In this document: positions 23,481 to 35,046 of the stretch, piece after piece
Position numbering within the stretch: the first letter of the stretch is position 1
Layout of the letters: every line of letters begins with the position of its first letter
DNA from: Gambelia wislizenii
Taxonomy: Eukaryota > Chordata > Lepidosauria > Squamata > Crotaphytidae
Length of the DNA stretch: 64,000 nucleotides
Direction of reading: 5' to 3'
NCBI GenBank assembly: GCA_030847615.1
Contig: JAUMIR010000001.1
Span: forward strand, 380,538,687 to 380,602,686
Position numbers and translations under genes: made by a program
Notes under the pieces: generated by a model
What the model was told of the DNA's origin: nothing
The model's database searches: none
The model's input: the letters and a program-made list of their open reading frames with translations, nothing else

Positions 23481-24378
23481 AAGTAGGCCAAAGCCTTTGG
23501 CTGAGAGGGAACAGAGCCTGGAAGCATTACTGTTTGGAATAACAGCTCCCAGAATCCTGCACAGTCCATGATGGAGTGGTAGGCCATGCTGGATTCTGAG
23601 AGCTGAATGGATTTCTCCACAGGCCATAATAAATTCTGCATGTTGTAGTCCATTAAAGTAAATTTACCAAGCTATGGGAGGAAAGAATGGAATTAAGACT
23701 AAGGAGATTGTGAAAGGGATAAAGCAACACATTTCTCTGAGGAGAAATATAGAGGAAAAGCAAAGGGCTTTGTATGTATTCTGGTTTGTTTCTCTGCAGA
23801 GCAGAAGGGGGGTAGTCATATGGATACAGGAGAGCAGGAGTTAGGCTTTCTTCTCTAGCCCTTTTTGCATGGTAGTTTTCTTGTGGTGTCTGCTTCTTCT
23901 TATGTGAAAAAGGACGAATAAGATCATGAAATACTGGAATTAAATGTTATTCAAGCCGGGTAAGAGTACTCAAGCTTTTGTGCTCTGTGGACAAACCAGA
24001 TCCTTTGATGGCTGCGTACAATTTCTCCATTAAACCACTAGATGGAAACCCTTCCCTTTTTTCCTCAGAAGGATTTTTGGTTTTTGGTAACCAACTGGAA
24101 GCTGAGCAAGAGACCATACATTTCCCCTTCTCTCTGATGTGCTTTGAAATTAGTTTTAAATAGTTTTAATGTAGTGGTTGTTTTAACCTGATAATCTGTT
24201 TAATTTGTTTTAGTATCAGAACTCAATATATTTTTGTCTTTGCAATGGTCTTTGGGCTAAGCAATAAACATTTTCCATACAATATATTTTTTGTTGTGTT
24301 GTGTGTTAGAATTTGCCTCAAGTGCCGATTTTGGGAGAAAAGAATGTTAGAAACAAACAAATAATGAATAATGCCATT
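23481..24378. other. No gene; possible MITE trace
   Basis: Only a short palindrome-like segment around 23540-23615 (GCTCCCAGAATCCTG with its approximate mirror) suggests a MITE relic. Confidence 0.35.
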
Positions 24379-26280
24379 TCAGAGCCACAACTGCAACAAA
24401 ATCAGAGTCGAGACAAAAGATCTGGGGCTTAAACTGTGGCATACAGAAATAGAAGGCAGCAATGGAATAGACAAAGGGGTGGGGATGCTTGTTTGTATGT
24501 GGTTGTAAATGGTGTCAATAGGGTTGTCTTCAGAACAGTTCATCTTCAAATCCAAGGCATTAGCCACATGAATGAGTTGTTCTGCAAATGCTGTCACATC
24601 ATCTGTTGGAGATGGAGATTCGTGTTCCCCAAGTGTTTGAGGAGAAGAGAGGAGACAGACATCTCAGTTTTGAGAGACAAATCACTGGAGTAGTCAGAAG
24701 AAGAGTGCCTGCTATGATGAATTTGGACTGGATCAGACCAATGAGCTGAATGAGGTGGTTGAGTTGTTAGGGTTTCTGCTTGAGAGCATTGGTGTCAAGT
24801 GGGGTGGGCCGAACTGCGATGACATGCAGTTGAGAACCATTTTGAAGCAGGGGTTGACAGTCCTTGGAGGGGGGGGGATGAATTATAACTGAATGGGCAA
24901 CAGAAGAAGAATGAGAGTGGAACCTATGCCTCTTTCTGGCCGGTGAACCCTGATGAGGAGAGTGCCAGTGACAAGGACAGCGGTATTGGTGACCATAGTA
25001 GGGGTGATATAGATACATATTTTCTGGACTATCATAGTATGAATCGTAGGAAGAGGAGTGTTGACCTTGATGATGCCTTGAATGTGAGTGACCATGTTGG
25101 TCCCAATGATGGCGATTATCATGGCAATGCCTATGACATTCATGCCTGGAACAGCTCTGAGAAGTAGAGGAATCGGACTAATCCGACCTAGTTGACATGG
25201 AGGAAGCAGAACCACGAGAGTGGGATTGAGGAGTCTGGCACTTTGGGGGAGGTGGAAGAGGAGGAGTATGACACCGAGGCTTTGGTTGGTCAACACAGGT
25301 GGCAAAGGCTTTGTCAACAACAATAATTTTGGATTGTTGTGCAGGTTCAACAGGAGCCAGGAGAGAAGACTGAGCCCCTTTGTAAGCATCTGGAATTTTC
25401 TGCAGGTTCTGCTGGAAGACAATTTGAATAATGTTCAAGGGTTCAACGACTGAAGATATGACTCAAGATGGAGAAGTGGACACTCAAGCAGGATACCTTA
25501 TAGAAGTGGTCACAGGAGGCAATGGTTTTTTAGCTGGCAGAAGAGGTAGAGGAGAGGAAGAGTGGTCAGCAGATTTATCTTTCTTCTTATGCTTCATCTT
25601 CTCCTCAGAACAGGTAAGGTCAGCCTTGACCAACCTTCCTGGTGTCGATAGAATAACAAAAGGCAATTCCTGATCCTTAAATCATGGAGGGGTGACAGGA
25701 GCCTTCAGAATTAATGATAGATTATTACAATGAGATCACTTTGAGGTGGGGCATGGGCATCTGCCTCATCATGAGAATGCTTTGAAGACATGTGGGGTTT
25801 TGAAGCTGGGTCACATTGAGAAGTGCCAGGCAGAGATTGCTGAGATGTGTGCCTGGAGGATTCCTTCGAGGCTGTTGGTACCAACACAGAATGAATCACT
25901 TGGAATCACAATGAGATTGAGAAGTCTTCGGATGTCGAGATGGTGAAGAAGTGTCAGTTGGTTTCAAGGATTGCTCATAGAGCAGAGCCTTCAGTCTCAA
26001 TTCCCTATTCTGTCAAGCTTGTGGAATAAAGGCCTTGCAATGCAGGCATGAAGCAACAACACAGTACTCACCCAAAGAAGACACTTTGAATGCCCATCAC
26101 AGTCTGGAATCTTTGCACTGCAGTGCTTGAAGGAGGTCAAAGACGTATTCAAATCAAAAAAGAAATTAAAAGAAAACCACTTAGTCACAGCAGAATATTC
26201 AGTAGCTACTAGCAGGTCGGATAGAAAAGAACTGAGGTACTTTTTGCAAGCTCTGTATTTGTATAGCATACATGTTGGAA
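24379..26280 (-). pseudogene. DIRS-like element gag, decayed
   Basis: The minus strand encodes pieces of a DIRS-type Gag. From the 5' side, near 26105-26000, there is a cysteine/histidine cluster (CDGHSKC, then CLHCKAF) followed by NRELRLKALLYEQSL. A serine/proline/histidine-rich middle follows (SSRHTSQQSLPGTSQ at about 25860; KMKHKKKDKSADHSSS at about 25600), then a histidine/tyrosine-rich part near 25010. Last comes AFAEQLIHVANALDLKM at about 24560, like the conserved Gag C-terminal segment. Stops and frame changes break it into at least five pieces. No RT, RNase H or recombinase follows, so the 3' part was lost. The expected role was binding the element RNA. Confidence 0.6.
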
Positions 26281-27015
26281 GGTAATGAGTCTAAAAATAA
26301 AATTGCAGGATCTAGTCCTTTAAAAACAACAAGAATTATCTTCATTTAAAAAGAGTTAAAATCATTCAGTCACATTTGACTTCACACTTTATGCAGAGTG
26401 CGGTTAAGAAGCAGACTTAAGCTCAATTATCATTTAAAAGTGTATTCAGAGATCTGGGATCCCCCAGTTAAATTAGACTCATTACAAAACAAAGGAGTCA
26501 GTTTAAAATGCAAAACAAAGTTTACTGAAGGTATATCAGTCTCAATCTACATACTAAAACAAACTTAAGAAAAGGTTCCTAACTGACTAAGAATGGGTAG
26601 GAAAGACTCACCAGCCTACAGCCATGGCTGGGTTCCGATGCATCATGGCATGGTTACAGGAAAGCTTAAGATGCCTCCATTCTTATTGAGAGTCAGATTC
26701 AGAAAGAAGGAGGCAAGTTACACAAAAGCAATAAAATTCAAATTAGGTCATGTGTCCAATCACTCAGCACTTCCAGTTGGCTAGAAGTGCTCAGTGAAGT
26801 AAGAGAAGGGAATTTTGGGAGAACAAAATGCATGCAGGGAAAAAACCCTAGACTTATCTAAGATTGTGAATGAGGTACACAAGATTGCTTTTACATTACA
26901 ATGATTATTTCCCCACATACAACAATACAGAGATGTGCAGAGCTACCACCAAAAAACTTTGCTTAACTATTCTAGAATGTTCCGAATGCTGTTCTGTGCA
27001 TGCACAGTTTGCCCA
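26281..27015. other. No gene; possibly DIRS leader
   Basis: Lies between the gag pseudogene and the terminal-repeat-like segment, so it may be the 5' untranslated part of the same DIRS copy. No coding signal. Confidence 0.35.
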
Positions 27016-27067
27016 ATTGTGTGATTCAGAGACCATGGTGAAGAAATGTAGGTTACATATTTGTAAC
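27016..27067. repeat. DIRS terminal-repeat-like segment
   Basis: Aligns with 58141-58188 of the second DIRS copy: TTGTGTGATTCAGAGACCA, then GAAGAA, GGTTACA and GTAAC in the same order. Its orientation is that expected of the left terminal repeat of the minus-strand gag copy at 24379-26280. Confidence 0.5.
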
Positions 27068-27164
27068 TGCCCCATAGGATTCCAGCCACCACCTGTATAA
27101 GAAGATATGCATAATGCATATACATAATGAGATACCTTGGAGATGGCACCCAACATGAAAAATT

Positions 27165-27378
27165 CATTTTTATTTTATATACACCTTATACACATAGCCT
27201 GAAGGTAATTTTAAGCACAATATTTTTAATAATTTTATGTATCAAATAAAGTTTGTGTACATTGAACCATCAAAAGGCAAAGGTGTCACTATCTTAGTCA
27301 GAACGTGGACAAGCTGTGGTAGTTTCAGATTTTGCAGGCTTTTGGATTTTTGGATAAGGGGTACTCTATCTGTATCTG
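27165..27378 (+). mobile_element. Tigger DNA transposon, 3' end fragment
   Basis: The non-coding 3' end of a Tigger-type mariner: CACATAGCCTGAAGGTAATT, then AAAGTTTGTGTACATTGAAC and finally GGATAAGGGGTACTC. The rest is missing. Confidence 0.6.
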
Positions 27379-28130
27379 TCAAAATAGAGGTGGAAATCTT
27401 ATCATCATTATTTAGCAATGAAATAGGTCTATAATTCCTTGGTAGTGTCTCATCTGTATCTTCTTTATGTATCACTGTAATAGAAGTGTTTTTCCAGAAG
27501 TTTGGCATCTGTCCATTGCTGTGTGGTCCATCACAAATCATCCTGTATAATTGAAATAATTTGTCTTTACATTTCTTATAATATAATGCAGTTAATTTAT
27601 CATGGCCTGGAGCATTCCCAGATGTAGACCTTTGATCACTTCAGTGAGTTCCATCCTTGTCATAGGCCCATTCAAACTTTGGTTTTGTTCCAGGCATGAT
27701 TTGTCCAGTTTGAATCTAGCCAAATATTCTTCTGTATCTGGGATTTATTTTTTATTTTATTTTTTTGCCCTTTGTGTATAAATTTCTATAATATTCCTCA
27801 AAGGATTTCAGTATATTTGTATTAACCATTATGTATTGATCCCTTCTTGATTTTCATGATTATTTTCTTCATATTTTCCTGCCTTTTCACAGGTTTACTT
27901 GCAAATTCAACATTCTTTTGCTTAAGATACAAGTATGACAATTTAGCATTCATTTCTTGGATTGTTAACATTGAAAATTGCTGTTGCTGTAACTGAATCT
28001 TTTGTTCATTCTCTTTGTCAAATTTATCTTTGAGTTTCTGCTCTAAACTGTGTGTTTCCTGCAACAAATTGTTTTTTCTTGCCTCTCTTTCTCTTTTCAA
28101 CCTTGAGCCATATTTTATAAATTGCCCCTC
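27379..28130 (-). mobile_element. L1 LINE fragment (EN-RT linker and RT start)
   Basis: Minus-strand pieces of L1 ORF2: a charged coiled-coil-like linker (EQKLKDKFDKENEQK; FASKPVKRQENMKK near 27850), then PGHDKLTALYYKKCKD (27640-27560) and the RT motif NYRPISLLNND (27450-27420). Many frame breaks. The frame at 27242-27541 runs from this L1 into the Tigger piece and is a chimera. Confidence 0.7.
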
Positions 28131-29109
28131 ATATAAACTCTACTTGTATCCCAGACTGTTGTAAGACCTGTTTCTTTATTGAAGTTCAGTTAAAATAATT
28201 CTCACAAAACTTTTTTGTATTGTTGTAATATTTTAGTTTCCAGGAGTAAATATTCAGTTTTGCTGTAAGGCTTGAGGAAAATTTCAGGCACACATCTCCT
28301 TCTGACAGCACCCTCTCAACTCCTGCAGAGTCTGAGGGGTATCTACAAGGCTGCAAAACTGTGCCTATGAGATCCTTATCTCTTTGTTGCGGTAAAGATA
28401 TTAATAAAACATGCAAAGCTGACACAGCATGTAAGTTGTGCTACTAATGGTTGGCCATCTTAAGCAGAGTCCTGAAAACTGTGGTTTTTGAAGCCTTTCT
28501 AACAGCAGGAAGGAAATTCCCAAAATAAGAAACTTAGTGAAGAATTACATTCCTATTCTAGCAAGGTATATAATTTGATCCCTCTTCAGATTTCTGCTAA
28601 TATCTTCCCAACATACACACACCATTACTGCCCCAACTATCCCTTTGCTGTTCTTGGCTGATCCCTTGTTTTTGCACTAATCCTCTACATCCTTGGACTG
28701 TCCACATGACTATTGGCATTTAGATAAATATGATGCATCTGCTTTTTCAGTCAAGTTGCTAATTGTATAAATTAGCCCTCCAAAGTATATCTATGGAATT
28801 TTAATGGCATCATGCATGAAGGCAGGTTCATCCTGCTGTGGTGTCTTGTCAACTGTAATCCTGTTTTGATTTTGTATCAGATGATGGTCTTTGCACTTTG
28901 CCATTCCAGATGGCTCTATAATCTCTGATAGCATTTTAGACTGGCACATTGTCTTCTGTCCTGCTTCCTCTCTGCTAATATCTATGCCTTGCTTCCTACC
29001 TCTACAGTTAGTGGTTAATGCCAGAATGACAGAGGTTCATGCCTGTTCAGATAAAAGTTCAGTGCTATCTGTTGAAACTCTCTCCCTATAGCATTGCAAA
29101 CAAACAAGA
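28131..29109. other. No gene recognised
   Basis: No supported feature. Confidence 0.5.
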
Positions 29110-29280
29110 TACAGACCTGCAGCCTGAAACTCCAATAACATGTTTTCCCCTGCCAGATTTTTGAAGCATCTTCATCTGATGAAGAAACCAGTCAGCTTTG
29201 AAAGCTAGCATAATTTTTGTGCCTTCTAGTTGGTCTAATAAACTTATCGCAAATACGTACCTTGATTTTGGCAGCATTCA
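29110..29280 (+). repeat. Unclassified interspersed repeat
   Basis: Contains CATCTGATGAAGAAACCAGT, then TTTGAAAGCTAGCATAA and TTGGTCTAATAAA. The same pattern in reverse appears at 56283-56400 (AGACTAACTG, GCTTTCATAGAC, CCTCAGATGCA). It looks like the 3' end of a reptile retroelement that I could not name. Confidence 0.4.
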
Positions 29281-29649
29281 TCTCTGTTAACTGGACACAT
29301 TGTGTGGCTGTGCTAATACAGTATAATGGTCATGGCTAGATTGAACATTCTTATACCTAGTGTTTAGGCTCATAGAATCAAGCCACAAGACATGTAATCC
29401 TTTTTACTTCAGAGGTGGGAATCATACAGCCCTGCAGATATTGTTTACCTGCAATTCCCAGCATTCCTCACCATTGAGTTGCAACAACATATGGAACATC
29501 ACGATTATGAAGACCTATGCGAAAATGTTCAGGTGCATGTAGGGGGATTATTCTTCTCTGAGCAGTAGACTATGGCTGGAGTCCTCTGTTGCCAGCATAC
29601 TTTCACCAGTGTAGGCAGTGGCAGCAAGAGGAAAAATCTGCAGGCACAG

Positions 29650-30245
29650 TGGTTGTGACGGAAGTAAGGTATTGGAGAACTGGGTTGCTTAAGAGTTGTA
29701 GATTGCATCTGCCTTTCTTTGTCACAGCTGTTTCATCCTGAAAAATGTTCACCTGCTATCAGAGTGCACCAATAGGATGCCAGGAGTTAGAACTCCATTT
29801 TAAAATGGCCAAACAAACTGCAGAGTTATGCTGAGTTAAAATGGCTGACTCCATGAATTTCCTAGTCTGCGTTAGCTACAGAAGGAGGATTCTTATTGGT
29901 TTGTAAGATCATGTGATTGAGTAAGCCAATGCCCTGTTACTGTGTATATGGGAAGGTTCAGAGCAGAGCTCACTCTTCTTCCTGTGAGTGCTGAGGCCTG
30001 GTGAAGCAGTTTCTTCTGGAATTGTAAAATATTTGTATATATATATATTGCAACTGAGTTTGAAGATAAAAGTGCCTCCTGATTATTTGGACTTTAAACA
30101 CTCTGTGTGTGAGTATTCTTGGGAGCGGGTTGCTACTAAGTCTACTGAGACAGGCTTTTGGGGCTTCTGCTGGGGACTGAGTGGCCTATCATCCCCTGAT
30201 ATAGGAGTGATTCCATATATCATTTGCTACCAGCTTTGAAAATAC
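29650..30245 (+). mobile_element. Possible solo LTR
   Basis: A CCAAT-like box (TTATTGG near 29896), a TATA-like stretch (TGTGTATATGGG near 29942), a downstream pyrimidine-rich start-like region and a late ATAAAAG signal (30066) are spaced as in an LTR. Neither terminal TG/CA nor a target duplication was established. Confidence 0.3.
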
Positions 30246-30294
30246 CTTCTCTTACCAATTTCAAAAGTGATTTGTTGTGAGGAATGCAGTGGTT

Positions 30295-30525
30295 GTGCAT
30301 TTCTTGCTGTTGGGTGCTTTCAAGTCAACTCTGACTTATGGCGACCCTCTCAAAGGACTGACTTGGCAAGATTTCTTCAGAGGAGTTTTATGTTTGTCTT
30401 CCTCTGAATATAGCCTATAGCACCTGGTCTTTACTGGTGGTCTCCTTTCCAAGTACTAACCCACAGTGACCATGCTTCACTTCTGAGATCAGGGAGGATG
30501 TGGTGCCGTCATGATATTTAGTGCA
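30295..30525 (-). mobile_element. 5S-rRNA-derived SINE
   Basis: On the plus strand 30412-30520 reads like the reverse complement of 5S rRNA: AGCCTATAGCACCTGG, then GGTCTCCTTTCCAAGTACTA and GCTTCACTTCTGAGATCAGG. Lower coordinates carry the SINE body (CAAGTCAACTCTGACTTATG, GGCGACCCT, TTGGCAAGATTTCTTCAGAG). The head therefore came from 5S rRNA, and the body resembles that of the tRNA-headed SINEs. Not a functional 5S gene: it diverges at many positions. Confidence 0.75.
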
Positions 30526-30552
30526 TTAGTGTTCAAGAAATGCACACTCACA

Positions 30553-31162
30553 GGTCCCGTCTACACGATTTAAATAATACATACGGCGTGCGAAAGTTCA
30601 CACTTCAGTACAAACGGCCCTTCGGATGCACACGAATGCTAAAGAGGGGGGGGGGCGGTTTTCCACCCTGAAATATGCACACGCGGCATTCGGGAGGGAA
30701 AGCGGATCGCGAAGAGAAATCCGTATGCCGTTCGGATGGCTGATGGGTCTGTACGGTCCGTTCGCACACATACGAACAGATTGTGTAATCTGATTGGCTG
30801 GCCGAGTAGAGGGGGCGGGGCTAGCACGGAGGGAAATTGGGAGCGGCCGCCATGTTGGTTTCCTGGCTAGCGAGTGTCCGGTAAGTCCGTGAATTTATAT
30901 GTTTATTTATTTTTATTTTATATTGTAAATACGGAAAACTGACTGTCCGGAAACCAGGAACCTTAAAAAAAAAAAAAAAGCAGTGGGAGATTTAAAACTG
31001 CCACTTGGCTTGCTCGCTCCAGCCAGCTTCGGGAAGAGGGAGTCATACGGAGTTTAGGGGGTTTAAAAAATTGTATAGCCGGTTCGTATGCATACGAATG
31101 ACAGGCTGTTCGTATTTTTTGCCCCCCATATGGATTTTTTTAATGATCATATAGCCGCACCC
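30553..31162. mobile_element. CpG-rich, promoter-like non-autonomous element
   Basis: A sharply bounded 610-bp block dense in CG, unlike the flanks. Ends are GGTCCCGTCTACACGA and, as complement of the right end, GGGTGCGGCTATATGA, with ACA on both outer sides; the inverted-repeat match is only partial. Inside are an inverted CCAAT box (GATTGG, 30792-30797), a GC box (GGGGGCGGGG, 30811-30820), GGAGCGGCCGCCATGTTGG, and a splice-donor-like CCGGTAAGT near 30878. The 62-codon open frame in it is not convincing. A host CpG-island promoter is the alternative reading. Confidence 0.45.
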
Positions 31163-31264
31163 ACAGTTAAACTTCGTTAAACAAGACTCGTTGCACAGCT
31201 TAAGTTAACAGTAACTTGCTTATACTCCTATGCTTTATTTGCCTTAAATAAAAGTTCTGGGGTG

Positions 31265-31722
31265 TTAAAAACCTCCATACAATCCTCCCTGTGCACTCCG
31301 GTCCTCTGGGAGGAATTTGCTTCAGCCACAAAAATCTAGGCTGTCTGCAACCTCCCAGGGGGCCTTTTCAGTAATCGCCTCCAAATTATAGAATGGCCTG
31401 CCGAACGAGATCCATCAGATGATGAGCTTGAGTAGCTTTAAAAAAGCACTAAAGACGGATCTCTTTCGACAGGCTTTTCCTGATTAGATCCTGGCCTCAG
31501 GAGTTGCGTCTCCTGGCCTCTTTTAGTCTTGCTGGCTGTTAATTTTTCTATTTGTTTTTATATGTGATTTTAGTTTAGGTGGTTTTAAAATTTTATATGA
31601 GTTTAATATGTTTTTATGGGGGAGGGTGGGGGTGGGTGGTGCTTAGGGATTTTAGCCAGCATTATTGTATTTTAATTGTTGGAAGCCACCCCGATTGTTT
31701 TTAACAGAGGGGTGGGGTAAAA

Positions 31723-31752
<30 letters not shown>
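31265..31752 (+). mobile_element. L2-type LINE 3' end
   Basis: ORF end in decayed form (a match to the L2 segment around WNXLP.EI, then SLSSFKKALKTDLFRQAF), an A/T-rich tail, and a terminal ATG-repeat (31723-31752). 5'-truncated. Confidence 0.65.
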
Positions 31753-31755
<3 letters not shown>

Positions 31756-33478
31756 AAAATAGCTTTTAATATAATTGACCAAGATCCTGCATCAGGAGAC
31801 GTAATTATGACTACATTGTCTTAGCTATGTCTCCTGACGTGAGCCCCCTAAAACCCCATTTAGAAGCCAGGCAGCACCACCAACATAGGGATTTCCCTAT
31901 GAGGTCCTGTCACAACTGCTTGTTGGAAAGCACCTTGCTGTCAGAAGAGGGGTGGATGCTTCTTCACTCATCTCACTTCCCATCACCTTAGAAATACTTG
32001 TATTGGTTGCATTGCCTGACTTTTAAGGTGAGTTTTGGGGGACACTCAGTCACTGTGCCACAAATTCCAATATTTACAATGTCTTAAGACTGGCTTATGA
32101 CATTGTAAATACTGAACAGGATGCCAGCCAATTGTGTTTTAATAATGTCATTGGTTTCATTATATTTTTACATTGTAATTTTTGTTATACATCTTGATGT
32201 GAGCCACCTTGAGTTCCAGGTTGAGCAAAGAGATGGAATATAAATCAGGCAGACAGACAGAGGTTACAGGATCAGATGATTCAACCTAGGTTTTCTTAAC
32301 CTAGGACAACTTGAAGGACAAATTAAATTGAGGAGGGGTTTTCATCATAATGCAATGGGGAAAATTGGCTGCTAATGGGGTCATGAAGCTTCTTTTGTAG
32401 CATTTGGAGAAAGAGTTCTGCTGCAATATTGTTGCTAAGACTCACTGTGAAGGACCACCAGTGGATGACTGAATTCTTGTAACAGAGATACACTGCCTCT
32501 TATACTTTTGTATGGGCCAGAATGTTCTTTTATGGAGCCTCCTGGTTTTCTAATTAGACAAATAGAAATCTTATCTCAAAAGCACATATCTGAAACCTTT
32601 TGATGATTACTTCTGAATAACTCTCTTCCTCCGCTGTTATCTTCAATCTAGCATCTTTGCAAGATGTTACTCTAGTGGGAAATCGTTTTTGCAAGCAGGC
32701 AAGAATCCAATCGGCTAATTGGTTCAAAAACTGGGTTTTATTAATGCATGAACACATGAAACAAAGTAGTTCTCAGAAAGCTCCCAAGTTAAAAGGAGAA
32801 AATGTTTTCCAGAATGAAGTGGCTATATCAAATGGAAGGGTTTTGGTGGAAAGCACCAAGCATAGTAAACATAAGAAACTGGATTTGAAGTTAAATGAGT
32901 AAGACCATTGGATTTCAGGTTTAATGCACAAACATCTGAAATGTTAAACTTTTTGGACAGAAAAGAAAGGAAGCATTAAAGGATCAAGTAGCAATTAAAA
33001 GCCAGTGTTGGTGATATGTCACATCAGCTTCTGCTGTATTAGATCAATTCTCATACAATGCCAAAATTGAAAGCAGGAAGAGAAAGGCAGCATTTAATAT
33101 TGCTCAGAGCCTACATTCTCAAATCCAGGTTTATTTATTTATTTTCAAATGGACAATCTAACTCACAATCAAAGTAATAAACATTCAAAAGAAAAAAAAA
33201 GAAAAAACTACAAAAAAAAGAATCAAAGGAAAAATGAAATTAAAGGGAAAAAGGAATACATCTGCATATACAACACACACACACACACATAACTAGACCT
33301 AAAACTAAAGCACAATACTAAAACACTAAACACTAACTAACCACAACACAAAAGGGCTTTGATCCCTCCTCCAAACTGTAATGAAAGAAAGAAAAAACCC
33401 AAAAGAAAAAATATGTTATTTTACCATTGCAGATCCAACCAAATAAACCTGCTAGGATTACTAGTGATTGTAGCCACA
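31753..33478. other. No gene; one LINE-tail trace
   Basis: 32150-32262 resembles an L2-type 3' end (CATCTTGATGTGAGCCACC, then GAGATGGAATATAAATCAGG). A 17-bp hairpin pairs TATTTACAATGTC (32069) with GACATTGTAAATA (32099). An 81-codon open frame at 32657-32902 has no recognisable family. A-rich tracts lie at 33190-33260. Confidence 0.4.
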
Positions 33479-34207
33479 GATTAGTACATTGTTAGATTTC
33501 TTGCTGCTCAAAAAGTCCATAAACTATTTCCAATCTTTCAAAAACACACACACACATGCACACACACACAAAACTTCAATGGGTTTATCATTTAAAATCC
33601 ATGTTAGTTTGGCAATTTGGACTAACTCAGCAACATTCACAATCCATTCTTTTGTCGTCAGTGCTTCAGTCCATTTCCAAGTTTGAGTAAACAGTATTCT
33701 TGCTGCTGTTATTTTGTGTCGAAGAAGTAGTCAACATTTAATATCCAATTCTTTACCCATAATGCCCAACAAAAGATTTCTGGTGAGACTGCAAAATCTA
33801 TCTTTACTTTTTTGGGGGGGGATTAACATGTAAATCTTGGACCAATAACCTTTCATTCTCTTGCAAGTACACAACAAATTGAAAAAAGAGCCCTTCTTAT
33901 TTTGACAAACCTCAACATTAATTTGAAACATTCTTGGACATTTTTGGGAGCTTATTGGGGTTTAGATACCATCTATACATGATATTATATATGTTTTCTT
34001 TTAAATTACTGCACAAAGTGAATTTTATCTCTTTGGTCCACTTTTCCCCCATGCACACATTTGAACATGCCCAAAATTTTTGGCCCAGCTTATTATGTAA
34101 TCTTTTACAGGTTCATCTTCTGCCTCTAGTTTCAAAAGGTATTTATACACTTTTTAAATCACATGGTCACCATCCTTACACAATTCTAAATAAAATTCAT
34201 TTTCACA

Positions 34208-34660
34208 GCTGCGCTGGGCAGAGCACATTTCTAGGATGGAGGACCATCGCCTCCCCAAAATAGTACTCTACAGTGAACTTGCCACGGGTCAGCGTAAGAA
34301 GGTGCTCCAAAAAAGCGATACAAGGGCTCCCTGAAACAACATCTCAGGCTTGGCCAAATTGATCACCAACAATGGTTTGCCCTGGCCTCACATCGGGAGG
34401 CATGGAGACGCACTATCCAGAATGCTGCAGCCTTATTTGAGAACTCATGCCGAAAAAGTCTTGAAGAGAAACAACAACGCAGAAAGAATCACAACCTGGA
34501 AACATCATCCAAGGAGACCTGGTGTGCTTTCTGCAACCAGACTTGTTTATCTCTGATTGGCCTTTACAGTCATCAGCGTGCTTGCAGAAAGCGTGGGATG
34601 AGTCCTTCCTGAATCTTCGTTTGCGAAGAAAGCCAGAGAGAGAGATGGCTAGTTTGCTGT
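34208..34660 (+). mobile_element. Zinc-finger LINE, 3' part, copy 1
   Basis: The plus strand encodes the end of a non-LTR retrotransposon ORF: RWAEHISRMEDHRLPK, then HLRLGQIDHQQWFALASHR and a C-terminal C2H2-like finger (FCNQTC, then SHQRACRKR with changes). The untranslated end has CTTCGTTTGCGAAG and a short GA run. The clade is not certain. Confidence 0.65.
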
Positions 34661-34714
34661 TATTCTGACTGAATCTGTCCTTAAGTTGCCTATAAGCAAA
34701 CCAATAAAGATATT

Positions 34715-34832
34715 TGCCTTGGAGGACCTAGAAAATGGCTAGAGAAGACATATTTTCTAGGAAGACTCTATGGTAGGTGTGCTGTTTTGTGTCCTGTGGA
34801 TAATGAATCAGTGGATTACGGGGGTCCTACTG
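34715..34832. mobile_element. Mariner/Tigger-like MITE fragment
   Basis: Nearly identical to 2957-3086 (CTAGAAAATGGCTAGAGAAG, then GGTAGGTGTGCTGTTTTGTG), ending GGGGGTCCTACTG before TA. The left end is missing. Confidence 0.65.
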
Positions 34833-35046
34833 TACAATGATTTTTATATTCAGTATGTACCTTAACTGTATCATATCAAAGATAACAATGTTCCCAAATC
34901 TTAAATCATGACCATCAAGTTCCAAAAATCTCTAACCTATAAGCAAAATCCATTCCTTCAGCCACACAAAACAATAGGCCTCATAATACCATTTAATATT
35001 AGGAACTCCCAAGCTACCCCTTTCTTTAGCATTGTACAGTGTTTTA

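Noticed and set aside
24883..25422. 179-codon frame rich in Leu and Ile
   Set aside because: It is out of frame with the recognisable gag pieces on the same strand.
30412..30520. A 5S rRNA gene
   Set aside because: The sequence has many differences from 5S rRNA and is joined to a SINE body; it is a retroposed head.
32657..32902. 81-codon plus-strand frame as a small gene
   Set aside because: No recognised family, no upstream promoter or splice context; could be chance.
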